Origin: Thermohalobaculum sp039027855
GTDB taxonomy: Bacteria; Pseudomonadota; Alphaproteobacteria; Rhodobacterales; Rhodobacteraceae
Reading direction: 5' to 3'
Length of the DNA stretch: 64,000 bases
NCBI GenBank assembly: GCA_039027855.1
Contig: JBCCJI010000012.1
Location: forward strand, 1 to 64,000
The translations under genes were made by a program, and so were the position numbers. This document shows, piece by piece, positions 28,119-37,118 of this stretch (position 1 is the stretch's first letter; every line of letters starts with the position of its first letter). The notes beneath the pieces are model-generated. The model had not been told where the DNA came from, made no database searches, and was given only the letters and a program-made list of their open reading frames with translations.

Positions 28119-29089
28119 GCCGCGACGGCTGGTGGGCACGGCGCAAAGCCCGACGCGAGGCGAGACGTGCGGCCAGCGCCCAAAACCGGCGGGAGATGCC
28201 GCAGCGGGTGCACGAGGTGATACCGCCCGAGGGTGTGCCTCTGTCGCTCACCATCGCCTCGATGGGTGCCAGGTTCGGCGCACAGCTTTTCGACCTGCTG
28301 CTGACCGGCCTCGCCTCGGTCGCGCTGGTCATTGCCATCGCCCTGCTCGTCGACGCTTCCTGGAACCTTATCGGCGGGCTGCTCGCGCTGCTCTTCTTCT
28401 TCGTGCGCGCGCCCTATTACGTGGCGACCGAGCTGATCTATGGGGGGCGCACCCCCGGCAAACGCCTGATGCGCCTGCGCGTGATCAGCGCCGATGGCCG
28501 CTCGCTCGCCACCTACGCCGTGGTCCTGCGCAACCTGATGAAGGAGGCAGAGGTCTTCGTCCCGGGGACGTTGCTGCTGATTGTCAGCGCGCAGGACCCG
28601 GTGAGCGCGATCCTGATGCTGTCCTGGATCGTGATCGTCCTGGCCATCCCGCTTTGCAACAAGCGGCGCCAGCGGCTGGGGGACATCATCGCGCGCACCA
28701 TCGTGGTCGAGGAACCGCAGGCCCTGCTGATGCCCGAACTGGCCGAGCGGCAGAAGGCGCGCTTTAGCTTCCAGCCGCATCACCTGGATCACTACGGCGC
28801 CTATGAACTGCAAACGCTGGAGCGGGTGCTGCGCGCGGCCACGGAGTGGCGCGGCAAGAGCGCCCAGATACGACGCGACAACACGCTCGCGGTAATCGTC
28901 GGCAAGATCCGGGCGCGGACCGACTATGTCGAGCCGGTCGCGGAGGCCGATCATCTTGCCTTTCTCGAGGATTTCTACGCGGCCCAGCGCCAGCACCTCG
29001 AGGCGCGCCAGCTGATGGGCGAGCGGCGAGCCGACAAGCATCACCGCACTGCAGCAGAGGCATCACAGCCTGACAAGGAACGAAGCTGA
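28115..29089 (+). CDS. RDD-family membrane protein
   Basis: A 324-residue protein starting inside the stop of the SpoIIM gene (ATGA). A basic N-terminus leads to the RDD domain, whose landmark Arg and Asp residues are in ASMGARFGAQLFDLLLTGL; four hydrophobic helices follow, with GGRTPGKRLMRLRVIS and QRLGDIIARTIVV as further family marks. The soluble C-terminus of about 100 residues is charged and may interact with the other cluster proteins. Last gene of the overlapping DUF4129-DUF4350-MoxR-DUF58-SpoIIM-RDD unit. Some RDD proteins are ion antiporters; I would not assume that here. Confidence 0.88.
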   Translation: MSRDGWWARRKARREARRAASAQNRREMPQRVHEVIPPEGVPLSLTIASMGARFGAQLFDLLLTGLASVALVIAIALLVDASWNLIGGLLALLFFFVRAPYYVATELIYGGRTPGKRLMRLRVISADGRSLATYAVVLRNLMKEAEVFVPGTLLLIVSAQDPVSAILMLSWIVIVLAIPLCNKRRQRLGDIIARTIVVEEPQALLMPELAERQKARFSFQPHHLDHYGAYELQTLERVLRAATEWRGKSAQIRRDNTLAVIVGKIRARTDYVEPVAEADHLAFLEDFYAAQRQHLEARQLMGERRADKHHRTAAEASQPDKERS

Positions 29090-29169
29090 CCAAGCGGAAC
29101 AGCCAACCGCCGCTCGGCACATGATGCTAAAGGCGAAGGATCGAGAACCGATATACGCGAGGATCCTTC

Positions 29170-29937
29170 ATGAGCGACAGCGCCCCCGGTAGCGCCCAAC
29201 CACTCGGCGTCTCCAGCATCATCAGTGAGACCTTCTCGGTCTTCTCCAAATGCTTCCTGCCCTGCTTCATCGCGGCGCTGGTCCCAAGCCTGATCATCGC
29301 GCTGATCGCGCTGGTTTTTGTCGGCAGCGGTGTCATTCTCGGCGACCCGGATACGATCGACCCGGCGAGCGTCGGAACCGGCGTCGCCTTTGTCACGCTG
29401 CTCGGGCTGATCGCGGGATCGGTCGCCACGGCGGTGATCGTGCGCATCGTATACGATGCCAAGATGGGCAAGCCGGTTGATATCGGCTCGGCCATCAGCG
29501 CCGCGCTACCGCTCCTACTGCCGATCGTCGTTCTGTCGATCGCAAGCGCCCTGATCATGGGCGTCGGCTTCGCGGTGTTCATCATTCCCGGGATCTGGCT
29601 CGCCGGTGCACTGGCCGTGGTGATGCCGGCGATCGTCGTCGACAAGGCCGGTTTCGGCGCGCTCGGCCGCAGCTTTCAACTGACCAAGGGGTATCGCTGG
29701 CCGATCGTGGGTGTGCTCTTCATCATGTTGGTCGTGCTGATCCTCGCCCAGCTGGTGCTCTCGCTGGTCACAGCGGCCTTTGCCGCGATCAGCCCGTTTC
29801 TCGCGGTTTTTGTCGACGCGAGCCTGAATGCCGTGCCGCAGGCGCTCTATAGCGTCGCGCCAGTCCTGATCTACGCAAGGCTGCGCGAGATCAAGGAAGG
29901 TCTTGGCATCGAAGACGTGGCGAAGGTGTTCGACTGA
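29170..29937 (+). CDS. Polytopic membrane protein (YciC/GlpQ-membrane-domain-like)
   Basis: A 255-residue integral membrane protein with about six helices. The layout (SIISETFSVFSKCFLPCFIAALVP at the start, then paired helices, LGRSFQLTKGYRWPIVGVLFI in the middle and VLIYARLREIKEGL at the end) matches a widespread group of hypothetical membrane proteins related to YciC and to the membrane domain of glycerophosphodiesterases. GAGGA precedes the ATG. It lies 80 bases after the RDD gene on the same strand and could belong to the same transcript. The function is unknown. Confidence 0.78.
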   Translation: MSDSAPGSAQPLGVSSIISETFSVFSKCFLPCFIAALVPSLIIALIALVFVGSGVILGDPDTIDPASVGTGVAFVTLLGLIAGSVATAVIVRIVYDAKMGKPVDIGSAISAALPLLLPIVVLSIASALIMGVGFAVFIIPGIWLAGALAVVMPAIVVDKAGFGALGRSFQLTKGYRWPIVGVLFIMLVVLILAQLVLSLVTAAFAAISPFLAVFVDASLNAVPQALYSVAPVLIYARLREIKEGLGIEDVAKVFD

Positions 29938-30026
29938 ACACATCCCGATCGGGCGGTCTTCGACATCTCAGGATCGCTCGATCCCTCTCCGCACCGCACA
30001 CGACCCAAACCTAGGCGATTACTCGG

Positions 30027-32240
30027 TCACGTGAGCGCGGCACTGGCTCCAGGACGCACCTGCATCAAGAGATCGGCGATGGCGTCCGGATCGACGGGTT
30101 TATAGCGCACGAAGAGCGAGCTCTCGACAGCCGCCTCGCGGAGCGCCGGATCACGGTCGAAGGTTGTCAGCACGCCAAGGAACGTGCCGCCCGCAGCCCG
30201 CATCTCGCGCACCAGATCCAGACCCGTATCGCCCGCGCCGAGATGGTGATCGGCAATCACGGCATCGGGCATCAGGCCGAGGTCATTCAGCATAGTCCGC
30301 GCCTCGTCGGCGCTGGCGGCGGCCATGGGGCTCGCTCCCCAGCCCTCCAGCAGTCGCACCATGCCCTCGCGCACGGCGTCATCATCCTCAACCAGCAGGA
30401 CAATCACATCATCCAGCCTGACCGCCTCGGCCGGTGCCTGCGTCTTGTCGGCCTCGCGCGTCCGGTAATCCATCACTGGCAGCGACAGCGAGAACACCGT
30501 GCCACGCCCCGGCACGCTGTCGAGGGCGAGGTCATGGTTGAGGATGCGGCAGGCCCGGTCGACGATGGCAAGGCCGAGACCCATGCCGGGGATCTCACCC
30601 TTGTTGTTGTCCAGGCGGCGGAACTCCTCGAACACCGCTTTCTGGTCGGCCTCGTCGATGCCGCAGCCCGTGTCGCCGACGACGACCCGCACCACGTCAC
30701 CACAGCGCCGCACACCAAGCAGCACACGACCGCGCGCGGTATAGCGGATCGCGTTGGAGACGAGGTTCTGCAGAACCCGCCGCAGGAGCGCGGGATCGCT
30801 CACCACGACGGCCGAACTCGGCACGACCCTCAGCTCGATGCCCTTCCGCCGCGCAACCTCGTCGAAATCGGTGGCGATGCTCTCGAACAGGCGCCCAATG
30901 GGGACCTCGGCCAGCGATGGCGTCAGATCGGGGGCGTCGAGGCGCGAGATATCGAGCAGACCGCCCAGCAACTCCTCGACCGAACCCAGCGCACGGTGAA
31001 TGCGGTCGGCCAGCGCCTGCTCGGTCGCCGGCAATTCGTGATCGGCCAGCGAGGCCGCAAAAAGCCGGGCGGCTGAGAGCGGTTGCAAAAGGTCATGGCT
31101 GGCGGCGGCGACAAAGCGCGTCTTCGCCGCATTGGCCTTCTCCGCACTGTCGCGCGCGGCTTTGAGCGCCTGCATCCGCTCCGCCGTCCGCGCCTCCAGG
31201 CTGGCGCGCATCTCGGCCAGCGCGACCTCGGCCGATTTCTGCGCTGTGATGTCGACCACTGTGAGCACGACGCTGCCATCGGCCATTGCAATGGCGGTCA
31301 GGGACAGCGTGCGTTCGTCGCGCCGCGCGATCTTCAGCGTCAGGGGCTCGCGCCGGCCGTCCTCCGACATCCAGTCGAGCAGTGCGGCGCCGTCCTCAAG
31401 CCCGAAGCGCTCCAACAGCTCGACCAGACGGTCGATCCGCGTGCCGAGCCTGAGCGCCCGCGCCGGTAGCGCCATAAGCTCGCGAAACGGGATATTCGCC
31501 GCGACGACGCGCCCGGCCGGATCCACGATGATCAGCCCCCGGTCGACATGGTCCAAGGTGGCGCGCACCAAGCGGGCCTGTCGGTCGAGCAGCTTCTCGC
31601 GCTCCTCCCGCTCGGTCCGGATGATGTCGGTCACATCGGTCTGCAACAGCGCCGTTCCACCGCTTGGCGTGCGGTGCTCGCTGACCTGGATCCATCGGTC
31701 GCCGACGACTTGCGCGTTGAAATTCACGCTCCGCCGCCGGTGCGCGGCCATGCGGGCATCGCACCAGCTGTCGACATCATGGCCGGGCGGCAGCACTAGG
31801 TCACCGGCCTCTCCGACGATGCGAACATAGTCTTTGAAGGCCATCCCGGCCTTCATCCGCTTGGCCAGATCAGGCACGAAACCGGCAAAGCGGCTGTTCA
31901 TGCGGATCAGCCGATCCTCCGCATCGAACAGCGCGAAACCACCCTCAAAGGCCTCCATCGCCGCCGCGACATCGGCATCGGCACGCTCGGTCTCGCGCCG
32001 CGCGGCAGCCAGGCGCGCATTGGTGACCTGCAGCAGATCCATGGCTTCTTCAAGATCGCGCGTCCGGGCGCGTACCTTCCGGTCGAGCAACAGCGCCGTC
32101 TCGAAATGCGCATAGCCCGAGCGTTCGTCCGAGGTTTTGGATTCGACGCGGTGCATCAGCACATCGTTGATCCGCCGCAACTTGGCGCATTCGCGCTCCA
32201 GCGCTTCGATCCGTCCTGCCGCGTCGATCGTCTCACTCAT
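30027..32240 (-). CDS. PAS-domain hybrid histidine kinase with receiver (NahK/ErcS'-like)
   Basis: A 737-residue cytoplasmic sensor kinase. An N-terminal coiled coil (about 1-90) is followed by two PAS-like domains (about 95-210 and 220-335), a HisKA domain with the phospho-acceptor His382 in ASHDLLQPLSAARLF, and an ATPase domain (NLVSNAIRYT; GDTGCGI; GMGLGLAIV). A C-terminal receiver follows (LLVEDDDAV, acceptor Asp664 in VIADHHLG). There is no membrane helix. The PAS-HisKA order, the SHDLLQPL motif and the FIST gene beside it match the NahK/ErcS' group. Its start overlaps the FIST stop as ATGA, and both follow a NarL-type regulator. It probably relays a signal from the FIST protein; in pseudomonads such kinases respond to nitric oxide. 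Confidence 0.88.
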   Translation of the reverse strand: MSETIDAAGRIEALERECAKLRRINDVLMHRVESKTSDERSGYAHFETALLLDRKVRARTRDLEEAMDLLQVTNARLAAARRETERADADVAAAMEAFEGGFALFDAEDRLIRMNSRFAGFVPDLAKRMKAGMAFKDYVRIVGEAGDLVLPPGHDVDSWCDARMAAHRRRSVNFNAQVVGDRWIQVSEHRTPSGGTALLQTDVTDIIRTEREEREKLLDRQARLVRATLDHVDRGLIIVDPAGRVVAANIPFRELMALPARALRLGTRIDRLVELLERFGLEDGAALLDWMSEDGRREPLTLKIARRDERTLSLTAIAMADGSVVLTVVDITAQKSAEVALAEMRASLEARTAERMQALKAARDSAEKANAAKTRFVAAASHDLLQPLSAARLFAASLADHELPATEQALADRIHRALGSVEELLGGLLDISRLDAPDLTPSLAEVPIGRLFESIATDFDEVARRKGIELRVVPSSAVVVSDPALLRRVLQNLVSNAIRYTARGRVLLGVRRCGDVVRVVVGDTGCGIDEADQKAVFEEFRRLDNNKGEIPGMGLGLAIVDRACRILNHDLALDSVPGRGTVFSLSLPVMDYRTREADKTQAPAEAVRLDDVIVLLVEDDDAVREGMVRLLEGWGASPMAAASADEARTMLNDLGLMPDAVIADHHLGAGDTGLDLVREMRAAGGTFLGVLTTFDRDPALREAAVESSLFVRYKPVDPDAIADLLMQVRPGASAALT

Positions 32241-33418
32241 CGGCCGTCATCTCCCGGCGGGTACAGGGCGACACCAGTGAAGGTCTGGTTCACATGCAGG
32301 CCATTGTGCTGCTCGCCATAGGTCGAAAAACCGACCACGCCGAACCGGGCGAGTACGTCGGAGACCGGACGCGTCATCTGTCGATCCTCGGCCTCCAAGC
32401 GGCGGAGCACGCAGTCGCAGCCCAGAATTGCCGCCGGTGGCACGGGACGGGCAAGGCAGGTGAGTGCCGCGTCCAGATGCTCGGCCATGTTCAACGGCTC
32501 GACCGTGCGCAGCACCAGACCCTCGTCGATGGCCGAGAAAAACCGCAGATCGCCGTTCTTCTCGACCTTCTGGATCGCGCGGACATGGTGCTGACCGCCA
32601 AGCCGAACGACCACCGGATGGGCGGCAAAGGCGAAGGGCCCGAGCTGGCCGGGATCCAGCCCGACGATCCGCGCATACTCGACAGCCGCGGGCTCGGCAT
32701 TGATCTCGCTGACCAGCCGGCGGGCGGGGTCGGCCTTCGTGACCACCATGCGGGTATCGGTCGGGCGAAAATGATCGAAGCGGAAGACATGGACGGGGCA
32801 CCGGCTCTGCACCAGCATGATCACCGCGGCATCCTGCCGGGCGACGCCGTCCGACAGCACGAAGGTCTGCTCGAACTCCAGCCCATCGCCGGCCGAGCCC
32901 CCAAACAAGGGGATGGCGCCGAGGGCAGGCGTGATCGAGGCGACCAGCGTATCCTCGGCCCGCGACAATCCGTCGACCAGCAGCATGGCAAAGGTGCCTG
33001 GCCAATCCGCCTGCGCCGAAGACACCTCCATGCGTGCAGCGAGCACAGCGCTCGCGACGGCGCCGCTTTCAAGCGAGGCCAGCCCGGTCAACGTCCGCGT
33101 GGCGGCGACGAAGTTCGATTTCGGCAAACCGATCGCCAACACGGCATCGGTCAGATAGCCGCCTGCGATCTCTCCGGCCGTGGTGCAGCCGACCACCGGT
33201 GTTCCGGCAAAACGCCGCGCCGCCGCATCGGCAACCGCGCTGGGAGAGAGGCGTCGCGGAAAGAAGATCATGACGACCGCCAGATCGCGGGTCCCGATGG
33301 CCTGCGCCAGCGAGCTCACCGCGTCCTCGGCGCTATCCGCACGCACGACGGCAGAGCGCATGACCGCCTGCCCCCGAGGGGGCGGCGGTATCACGCCGGC
33401 GATTGCTGGCGCGTCCAT
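32237..33418 (-). CDS. FIST-domain sensor protein (NosP-like)
   Basis: A 393-residue protein with N-terminal FIST (GTPVVGCTTAGEIAGGYL; AIPLFGGSAGDGLEFEQTFVL) and C-terminal FIST_C (LGGQHHVRAIQKVEKNGDLRFFS; GFSTYGEQHNGLHVNQTFTGVALY) domains. In pseudomonads and Vibrio, NosP proteins of this family bind haem, sense NO and control the histidine kinase encoded next to them; that arrangement is repeated here. I did not try to assign the haem ligand. The ATG at 33418 follows GGGAGG; the upstream ATG at 33478 would overlap the regulator gene and lacks this site. It lies 40 bases after the response-regulator gene. Confidence 0.87.
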   Translation of the reverse strand: MDAPAIAGVIPPPPRGQAVMRSAVVRADSAEDAVSSLAQAIGTRDLAVVMIFFPRRLSPSAVADAAARRFAGTPVVGCTTAGEIAGGYLTDAVLAIGLPKSNFVAATRTLTGLASLESGAVASAVLAARMEVSSAQADWPGTFAMLLVDGLSRAEDTLVASITPALGAIPLFGGSAGDGLEFEQTFVLSDGVARQDAAVIMLVQSRCPVHVFRFDHFRPTDTRMVVTKADPARRLVSEINAEPAAVEYARIVGLDPGQLGPFAFAAHPVVVRLGGQHHVRAIQKVEKNGDLRFFSAIDEGLVLRTVEPLNMAEHLDAALTCLARPVPPAAILGCDCVLRRLEAEDRQMTRPVSDVLARFGVVGFSTYGEQHNGLHVNQTFTGVALYPPGDDGR

Positions 33419-33458
33419 CGGCGATCGCCTCCCAGGCGTTTGTTGTTTGCTCGAAAGC

Positions 33459-34175
33459 CTAACCGGCTGCGACGCCATCCTTCAAGACGGTGGCAAAGCG
33501 TGCCTTCTGCACCGCCAGCACGGCTTGCGTACGCGACGCGACACCCAGCTTCCGCAGGATCGCGGTGACATGGGCTTTCACCGTGGTCTCCGAGATCGAC
33601 AGGTCATAGGCGATCTGCTTGTTGAGCTTACCGAGACAGACAAGCTCGAGGATCCGCGTCTGTCGGGGTGTCAACTGCCGCATCCGCTCGATCAACTCGG
33701 CATCGGCACTGCCTGAGGCGGGGCGCACGAAACTCTCGGGCACCGTCACCTCGCCCTCCCAAAGCCTGTCGAGCGCCTGGATGACCTGCGGGCGCGGCGC
33801 GTCCTTGGGCAGAAAACCATCGGCGCCGCAATCGAGTGCCGAGGCGATGATGCCATTTTCCGCCATGGATGAGACGACCAGGATGCGGGCGCCGGGCGCT
33901 GCCGCGCGCAGCCGCGCCAGCCCGTCGAAACCCTCAACATCCGGCAAGTTGAGATCCAGCATGATGGCATCCGGGGCACCGTCATCGCCGATCAACGCAA
34001 GCGCATCCGCAAGCCGGCTGGCCGTCACGATCCTGGCGCCCGGCAGCACCTGGCCAAGCGTCATCGACAGCGCGTCGCAGAACAGCGGATGATCATCCAC
34101 GACCAGCACCCGCTTGGGCTGCATCGCCGAGCGCGCCGTGTCGTCGCTGCGCTCCCTTTCTATCAAGGTCACCAT
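33459..34175 (-). CDS. NarL/LuxR-family response regulator (AgmR/ErbR-like)
   Basis: A 238-residue regulator with an N-terminal receiver (VVDDHPLFCDALSM, acceptor Asp74 in IMLDLNLP, K in LPKDAPR) and a C-terminal LuxR helix-turn-helix (LTPRQTRILELVCLGKLNKQ, then ISETTVKAHVTAILRKL). It leads an operon with the FIST and kinase genes and is therefore the likely output of that kinase. In Pseudomonas aeruginosa a similar regulator lies with NosP and NahK beside PQQ-ethanol oxidation genes, and a PQQ operon is 3.3 kb away here, so it may control that operon. The ATG at 34175 has a GGGGG tract before it; a start at 34124 would give a more typical N-terminus but has no binding site. Confidence 0.9.
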   Translation of the reverse strand: MVTLIERERSDDTARSAMQPKRVLVVDDHPLFCDALSMTLGQVLPGARIVTASRLADALALIGDDGAPDAIMLDLNLPDVEGFDGLARLRAAAPGARILVVSSMAENGIIASALDCGADGFLPKDAPRPQVIQALDRLWEGEVTVPESFVRPASGSADAELIERMRQLTPRQTRILELVCLGKLNKQIAYDLSISETTVKAHVTAILRKLGVASRTQAVLAVQKARFATVLKDGVAAG

Positions 34176-34736
34176 TGGGTCATGCCCCCGTGTTGTTCTA
34201 TGGGCCAGCGCCGCTGGCCGTTATCTCCAAGAGAATGCCCGGTCGAGCACCTGACATTCCGTGTTGTCGATCAAGATACCGCGGTGCGCTGAGAGCTGCG
34301 CCGAGACCCGTGTCTCGGCCCGCAATGGCGGCTGCCGGCATATCACCGGGAACAGCTGTCGCCGTGCGCCGCATGCCTTCCTCCCAAGTGCGCGCGAGGC
34401 CCTATGACCAAACTCCGTTGTATGGAAACACTTTCCGCGATGAGGATGCAAACAAATTGGGTAAATCGCTGAAACGATAATGTCGCAGCGCGTGCTTCTA
34501 TGAGGCGGTTCCGAACTGGGTCAGTGCCGTCGCCCATCGCTAACACGCGACTAACAAGTGTTTTTTGATCTATTGGCGTCGTCTCGGCACTCGATCGCAG
34601 TCGCAAGCGATCACAGCGGCGACCTTTAGCAAAACGCATAGGAAGACACGGTTGCCCGTGCGAATTCAACGGCATGGACCCGCGAGTCTAACATGCTAAA
34701 CAAGGAGATAATGCCTGCTGAGGCTGGGGAGAGAAC
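34176..34736. promoter_or_regulatory. Divergent intergenic region (regulator operon / CoxG gene)
   Basis: A 561-base gap, less GC-rich than the genes, holding the promoters for both directions. A 7-base inverted repeat (GGCCAGC-GCC-GCTGGCC, 34203-34219) lies in the leader of the regulator operon. Upstream of the CoxG gene is a TTGCCC / TCTAAC pair (34652 and about 34687), at best a weak promoter match. No convincing ORF or RNA gene was found. Confidence 0.35.
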
Positions 34737-35906
34737 ATGGAACTTACCGGAGAACGGATCATCGCGGCGGATCGTGCCACGGTTTGGAAAGCGCTGAACG
34801 ATCCGGAGGTGCTGAAAAGCTGCATCCCCGGGTGCGAGAGCATGGAGTGGACGGGTGAGAACGCCCTCACCGCCGAGGTCGCGCAGAAAGTGGGCCCGGT
34901 AAAGGCCCGCTTCAAAGGTGCAGTGACGCTGGAAGATGTGGTCGAGGCGCAGTCCTACCGTATCGTCGGCGAGGGCAAAGGCGGGGCAGCAGGCTTTGCG
35001 AAGGGGGGCGCGGCCGTCTCGCTGTCCGATGATGAGGGCGGCACCAAGTTGAGCTACGAGGCGGAGGCGAAGGTCGGCGGCAAGCTCGCCCAGCTTGGAT
35101 CGCGACTGATCGACGGATTTGCCCGCAAGATGGCCGATGAGTTCTTCGACCGCTTCAAATCGGCCGTGGAGGCGCCCGCCGAGGGCGAAACGACCGCCGA
35201 GGCGGCGAACGCGCCCGTCGCGGAACCTGTCGCAAAAGACCCAGCGCCGGTCGCGAAGCAACACGTGCCGGTCGCGACCCCGTCAAGCGCCACGCCGGAG
35301 GAAATGAAGGGCACCCCTGCCCCGACCGCACCGCCGGTCAAGGGGCACGAGGCCGCGTTCCAGGCGGCGCTGCCAGATGGCACCTTCGAGGGCGACGACA
35401 AGATTGCAACGCCGGCGACCTCGACCCCGGTCGAGACGATGGGCCAGGCCGCCCCCTCGGCACCGGCCCCCGATCCCGAGACAGCGGCCCCGACAACACC
35501 CGAAGCGGTGAGCGAGGCGGAAGCGACGGTCGCGACCCCGTCCAGCGCGACACCGCCTGAGATGGTCGGCACGCCGGCCCCGACGGCACCGCCGGTCAAG
35601 GGGCAGGAGGCGGCGTTCCAGGCGGCGCTGCCCGACGGCTCCTTCGAGGGTGACGAGAAAGTCGCGACGCCGGCCAATGCCACGCCGGCCGCGAGCATGG
35701 GTCAAGCCGCTCCCTCCGCGCCCGCGCCCGATCCCGAGACCGCAGCGCCCGAGACGCCGGAAGAGGCTGGCGAGGTACCCGTTGCAACGGCGACCCCTGC
35801 GGCGGAAAAAGCATCGGCGCCCGCAGCGGCCGTCGAAGAAGCGGCACCCGAAGCAGCCAAACCGCCCGAGAAGAAGAAGAGCTGGTTTCAGCGCCTCTTC
35901 GGGTAA
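34737..35906 (+). CDS. CoxG/SRPBCC protein with long repetitive Pro/Ala-rich tail
   Basis: A 389-residue protein. The first 145 residues form a CoxG domain, the SRPBCC fold linked to carbon monoxide dehydrogenase: GERIIAADRATVWKALNDPEVL, IPGCESMEW, VGPVKARFKGAVTLEDV and LGSRLIDGFARKMADEFFDRF. The next 240 residues are low-complexity Pro/Ala/Thr and contain an 85-residue segment twice, ending in a basic amphipathic motif (EKKKSWFQRLFG). In the Oligotropha cox cluster CoxG helps place CO dehydrogenase at the membrane. No coxMSL genes occur in this window. Ordinary CoxG proteins are about 150-220 residues, so the tail roughly doubles the size. The final WFQRLF could be a membrane or partner anchor. 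GGGGAGAG precedes the ATG. Confidence 0.88.
   Translation: MELTGERIIAADRATVWKALNDPEVLKSCIPGCESMEWTGENALTAEVAQKVGPVKARFKGAVTLEDVVEAQSYRIVGEGKGGAAGFAKGGAAVSLSDDEGGTKLSYEAEAKVGGKLAQLGSRLIDGFARKMADEFFDRFKSAVEAPAEGETTAEAANAPVAEPVAKDPAPVAKQHVPVATPSSATPEEMKGTPAPTAPPVKGHEAAFQAALPDGTFEGDDKIATPATSTPVETMGQAAPSAPAPDPETAAPTTPEAVSEAEATVATPSSATPPEMVGTPAPTAPPVKGQEAAFQAALPDGSFEGDEKVATPANATPAASMGQAAPSAPAPDPETAAPETPEEAGEVPVATATPAAEKASAPAAAVEEAAPEAAKPPEKKKSWFQRLFG
35271..35780 (+). repeat. Two tandem ~255-bp repeats in the CoxG-like gene
   Basis: Unit 1 runs from 35271 to 35528 (258 bases) and unit 2 from 35529 to about 35780 (252 bases). Both encode VATPSSATP-EM, GTPAPTAPPVKG, EAAFQAALPDG-FEGD and MGQAAPSAPAPDPETAAP in this order. 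DNA identity is visibly high, which points to a fairly recent in-frame duplication. Confidence 0.9.
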
Positions 35907-36102
35907 TGGCGCCCAGATCGGAGCCTCTTGCGACCGAACGCGACGGTGCGGCTCAGTGTTTCACGAGGACGCCGAGCCGCGCTACCGCCGCCCCGCTGGC
36001 ACGCCATAAGCCACGAAGGTGACTGGCGCTCTGCCCGGGTCGCGCCAAGCCCCTTCGCCCCGCGAGAGGCCGCCCAAGGAAGGCGCGCAGACTGAGCTGC
36101 CG

Positions 36103-36903
36103 TCAGGCGGCGGCGCTGAACTGGTCGGTATGCCGGGCGTTGGCGTAGATCTCGTGGCACCAGCGGACAATCGGGCGCTCGGCCCAGGCGTCCAGATCGG
36201 CCGCCACCTGTTTGGTGCGCGGCATGTCGCCATACACCGGGTGGTGCACCGGCAGCACCAGGGGTGCGATCAGGGCAGCGGCGGTGATATCGAGCCGCGT
36301 CAAGGCACCCGAGGCTGGATCTGAGAAGGTCTCGCCCCCCGCGAGCAACCCGTCCAGCCAGTCGAGCTCGGCGTCGAGGACACGGTGCGCGGCGCGCCCA
36401 CCGGCATGGTCGAGCTTGAGCCCGACGATCATGAGCCGGCGGAGCGCCGGCCAGCCAAGGCGCATCAGCACGCGCTCGGGCCCTTGGAGATCGCGCATGA
36501 ACAGCGATCGCACCTGACCCGGCGCCTCGAACAGCGCGTCCGAGTAATACCAGCGACGGACATTCGTTGCCGCCACCTCACCGATCCGCCGCTCGATCGC
36601 AGCCCCATCGACACCGCGGGCCAAGGGCGTCAGCGCCGTGCCATTGCCACGACCGGCGGCAGCTTCCGCCTCGGCCCAGTCGATGATCTCGGAGGAGCCC
36701 TGCACCACCGTGCCATCGCTCAGCACCAAGGCCGGAACGGTGCTCCGGAGCGCCCCGGCACGCCGGAGCACGGCAACATGCACCCCGGCCGGCAGCGTTC
36801 GCACCTTGTAGGCGATGCCCAGCCGATCCAGCGCCCAGCGGGCCTTCTCGCAGTAATGCGAGATCGCGAACACCATCAACGTCGGCGTCTCGGTGGCGGT
36901 CAT
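36103..36903 (-). CDS. Glutathione S-transferase family protein
   Basis: A 266-residue protein with an N-terminal thioredoxin-like domain (LMVFAISHYCEKARWALDRLGI, later STVPALVLSDGTVVQGSSEIIDWAE) and an all-helical C-terminal domain. The TVPAL cis-proline and the QGSSEI glutathione-contact motif are standard for GSTs. The SHYCEKAR start resembles a subgroup of uncharacterised GSTs in proteobacteria. I chose the ATG at 36903 because GAGAGG precedes it and the GST fold begins there; the open frame continues 47 codons further up with Arg-rich sequence that looks non-coding. Substrate unknown. Confidence 0.87.
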   Translation of the reverse strand: MTATETPTLMVFAISHYCEKARWALDRLGIAYKVRTLPAGVHVAVLRRAGALRSTVPALVLSDGTVVQGSSEIIDWAEAEAAAGRGNGTALTPLARGVDGAAIERRIGEVAATNVRRWYYSDALFEAPGQVRSLFMRDLQGPERVLMRLGWPALRRLMIVGLKLDHAGGRAAHRVLDAELDWLDGLLAGGETFSDPASGALTRLDITAAALIAPLVLPVHHPVYGDMPRTKQVAADLDAWAERPIVRWCHEIYANARHTDQFSAAA

Positions 36904-37118
36904 CCCGGGCCTCTCATCTGCCGGTCGGGTCTCGTTTCGGAACCAGCAAATGTCGCGCCGACGCGCTTTGACAAGGCGGCAACCGCGCCGTTTGCGAACG
37001 GGCCGCCACGGCCACCTTCGCAGGGGGTGCCGTGATCGCGTCACGCAGAGGGAGGGCTTGAACCAGCGGCGGCGCTTCCCATCTGCCGGAAATCAAAGAG
37101 CGACAAAATGGAGCACCG

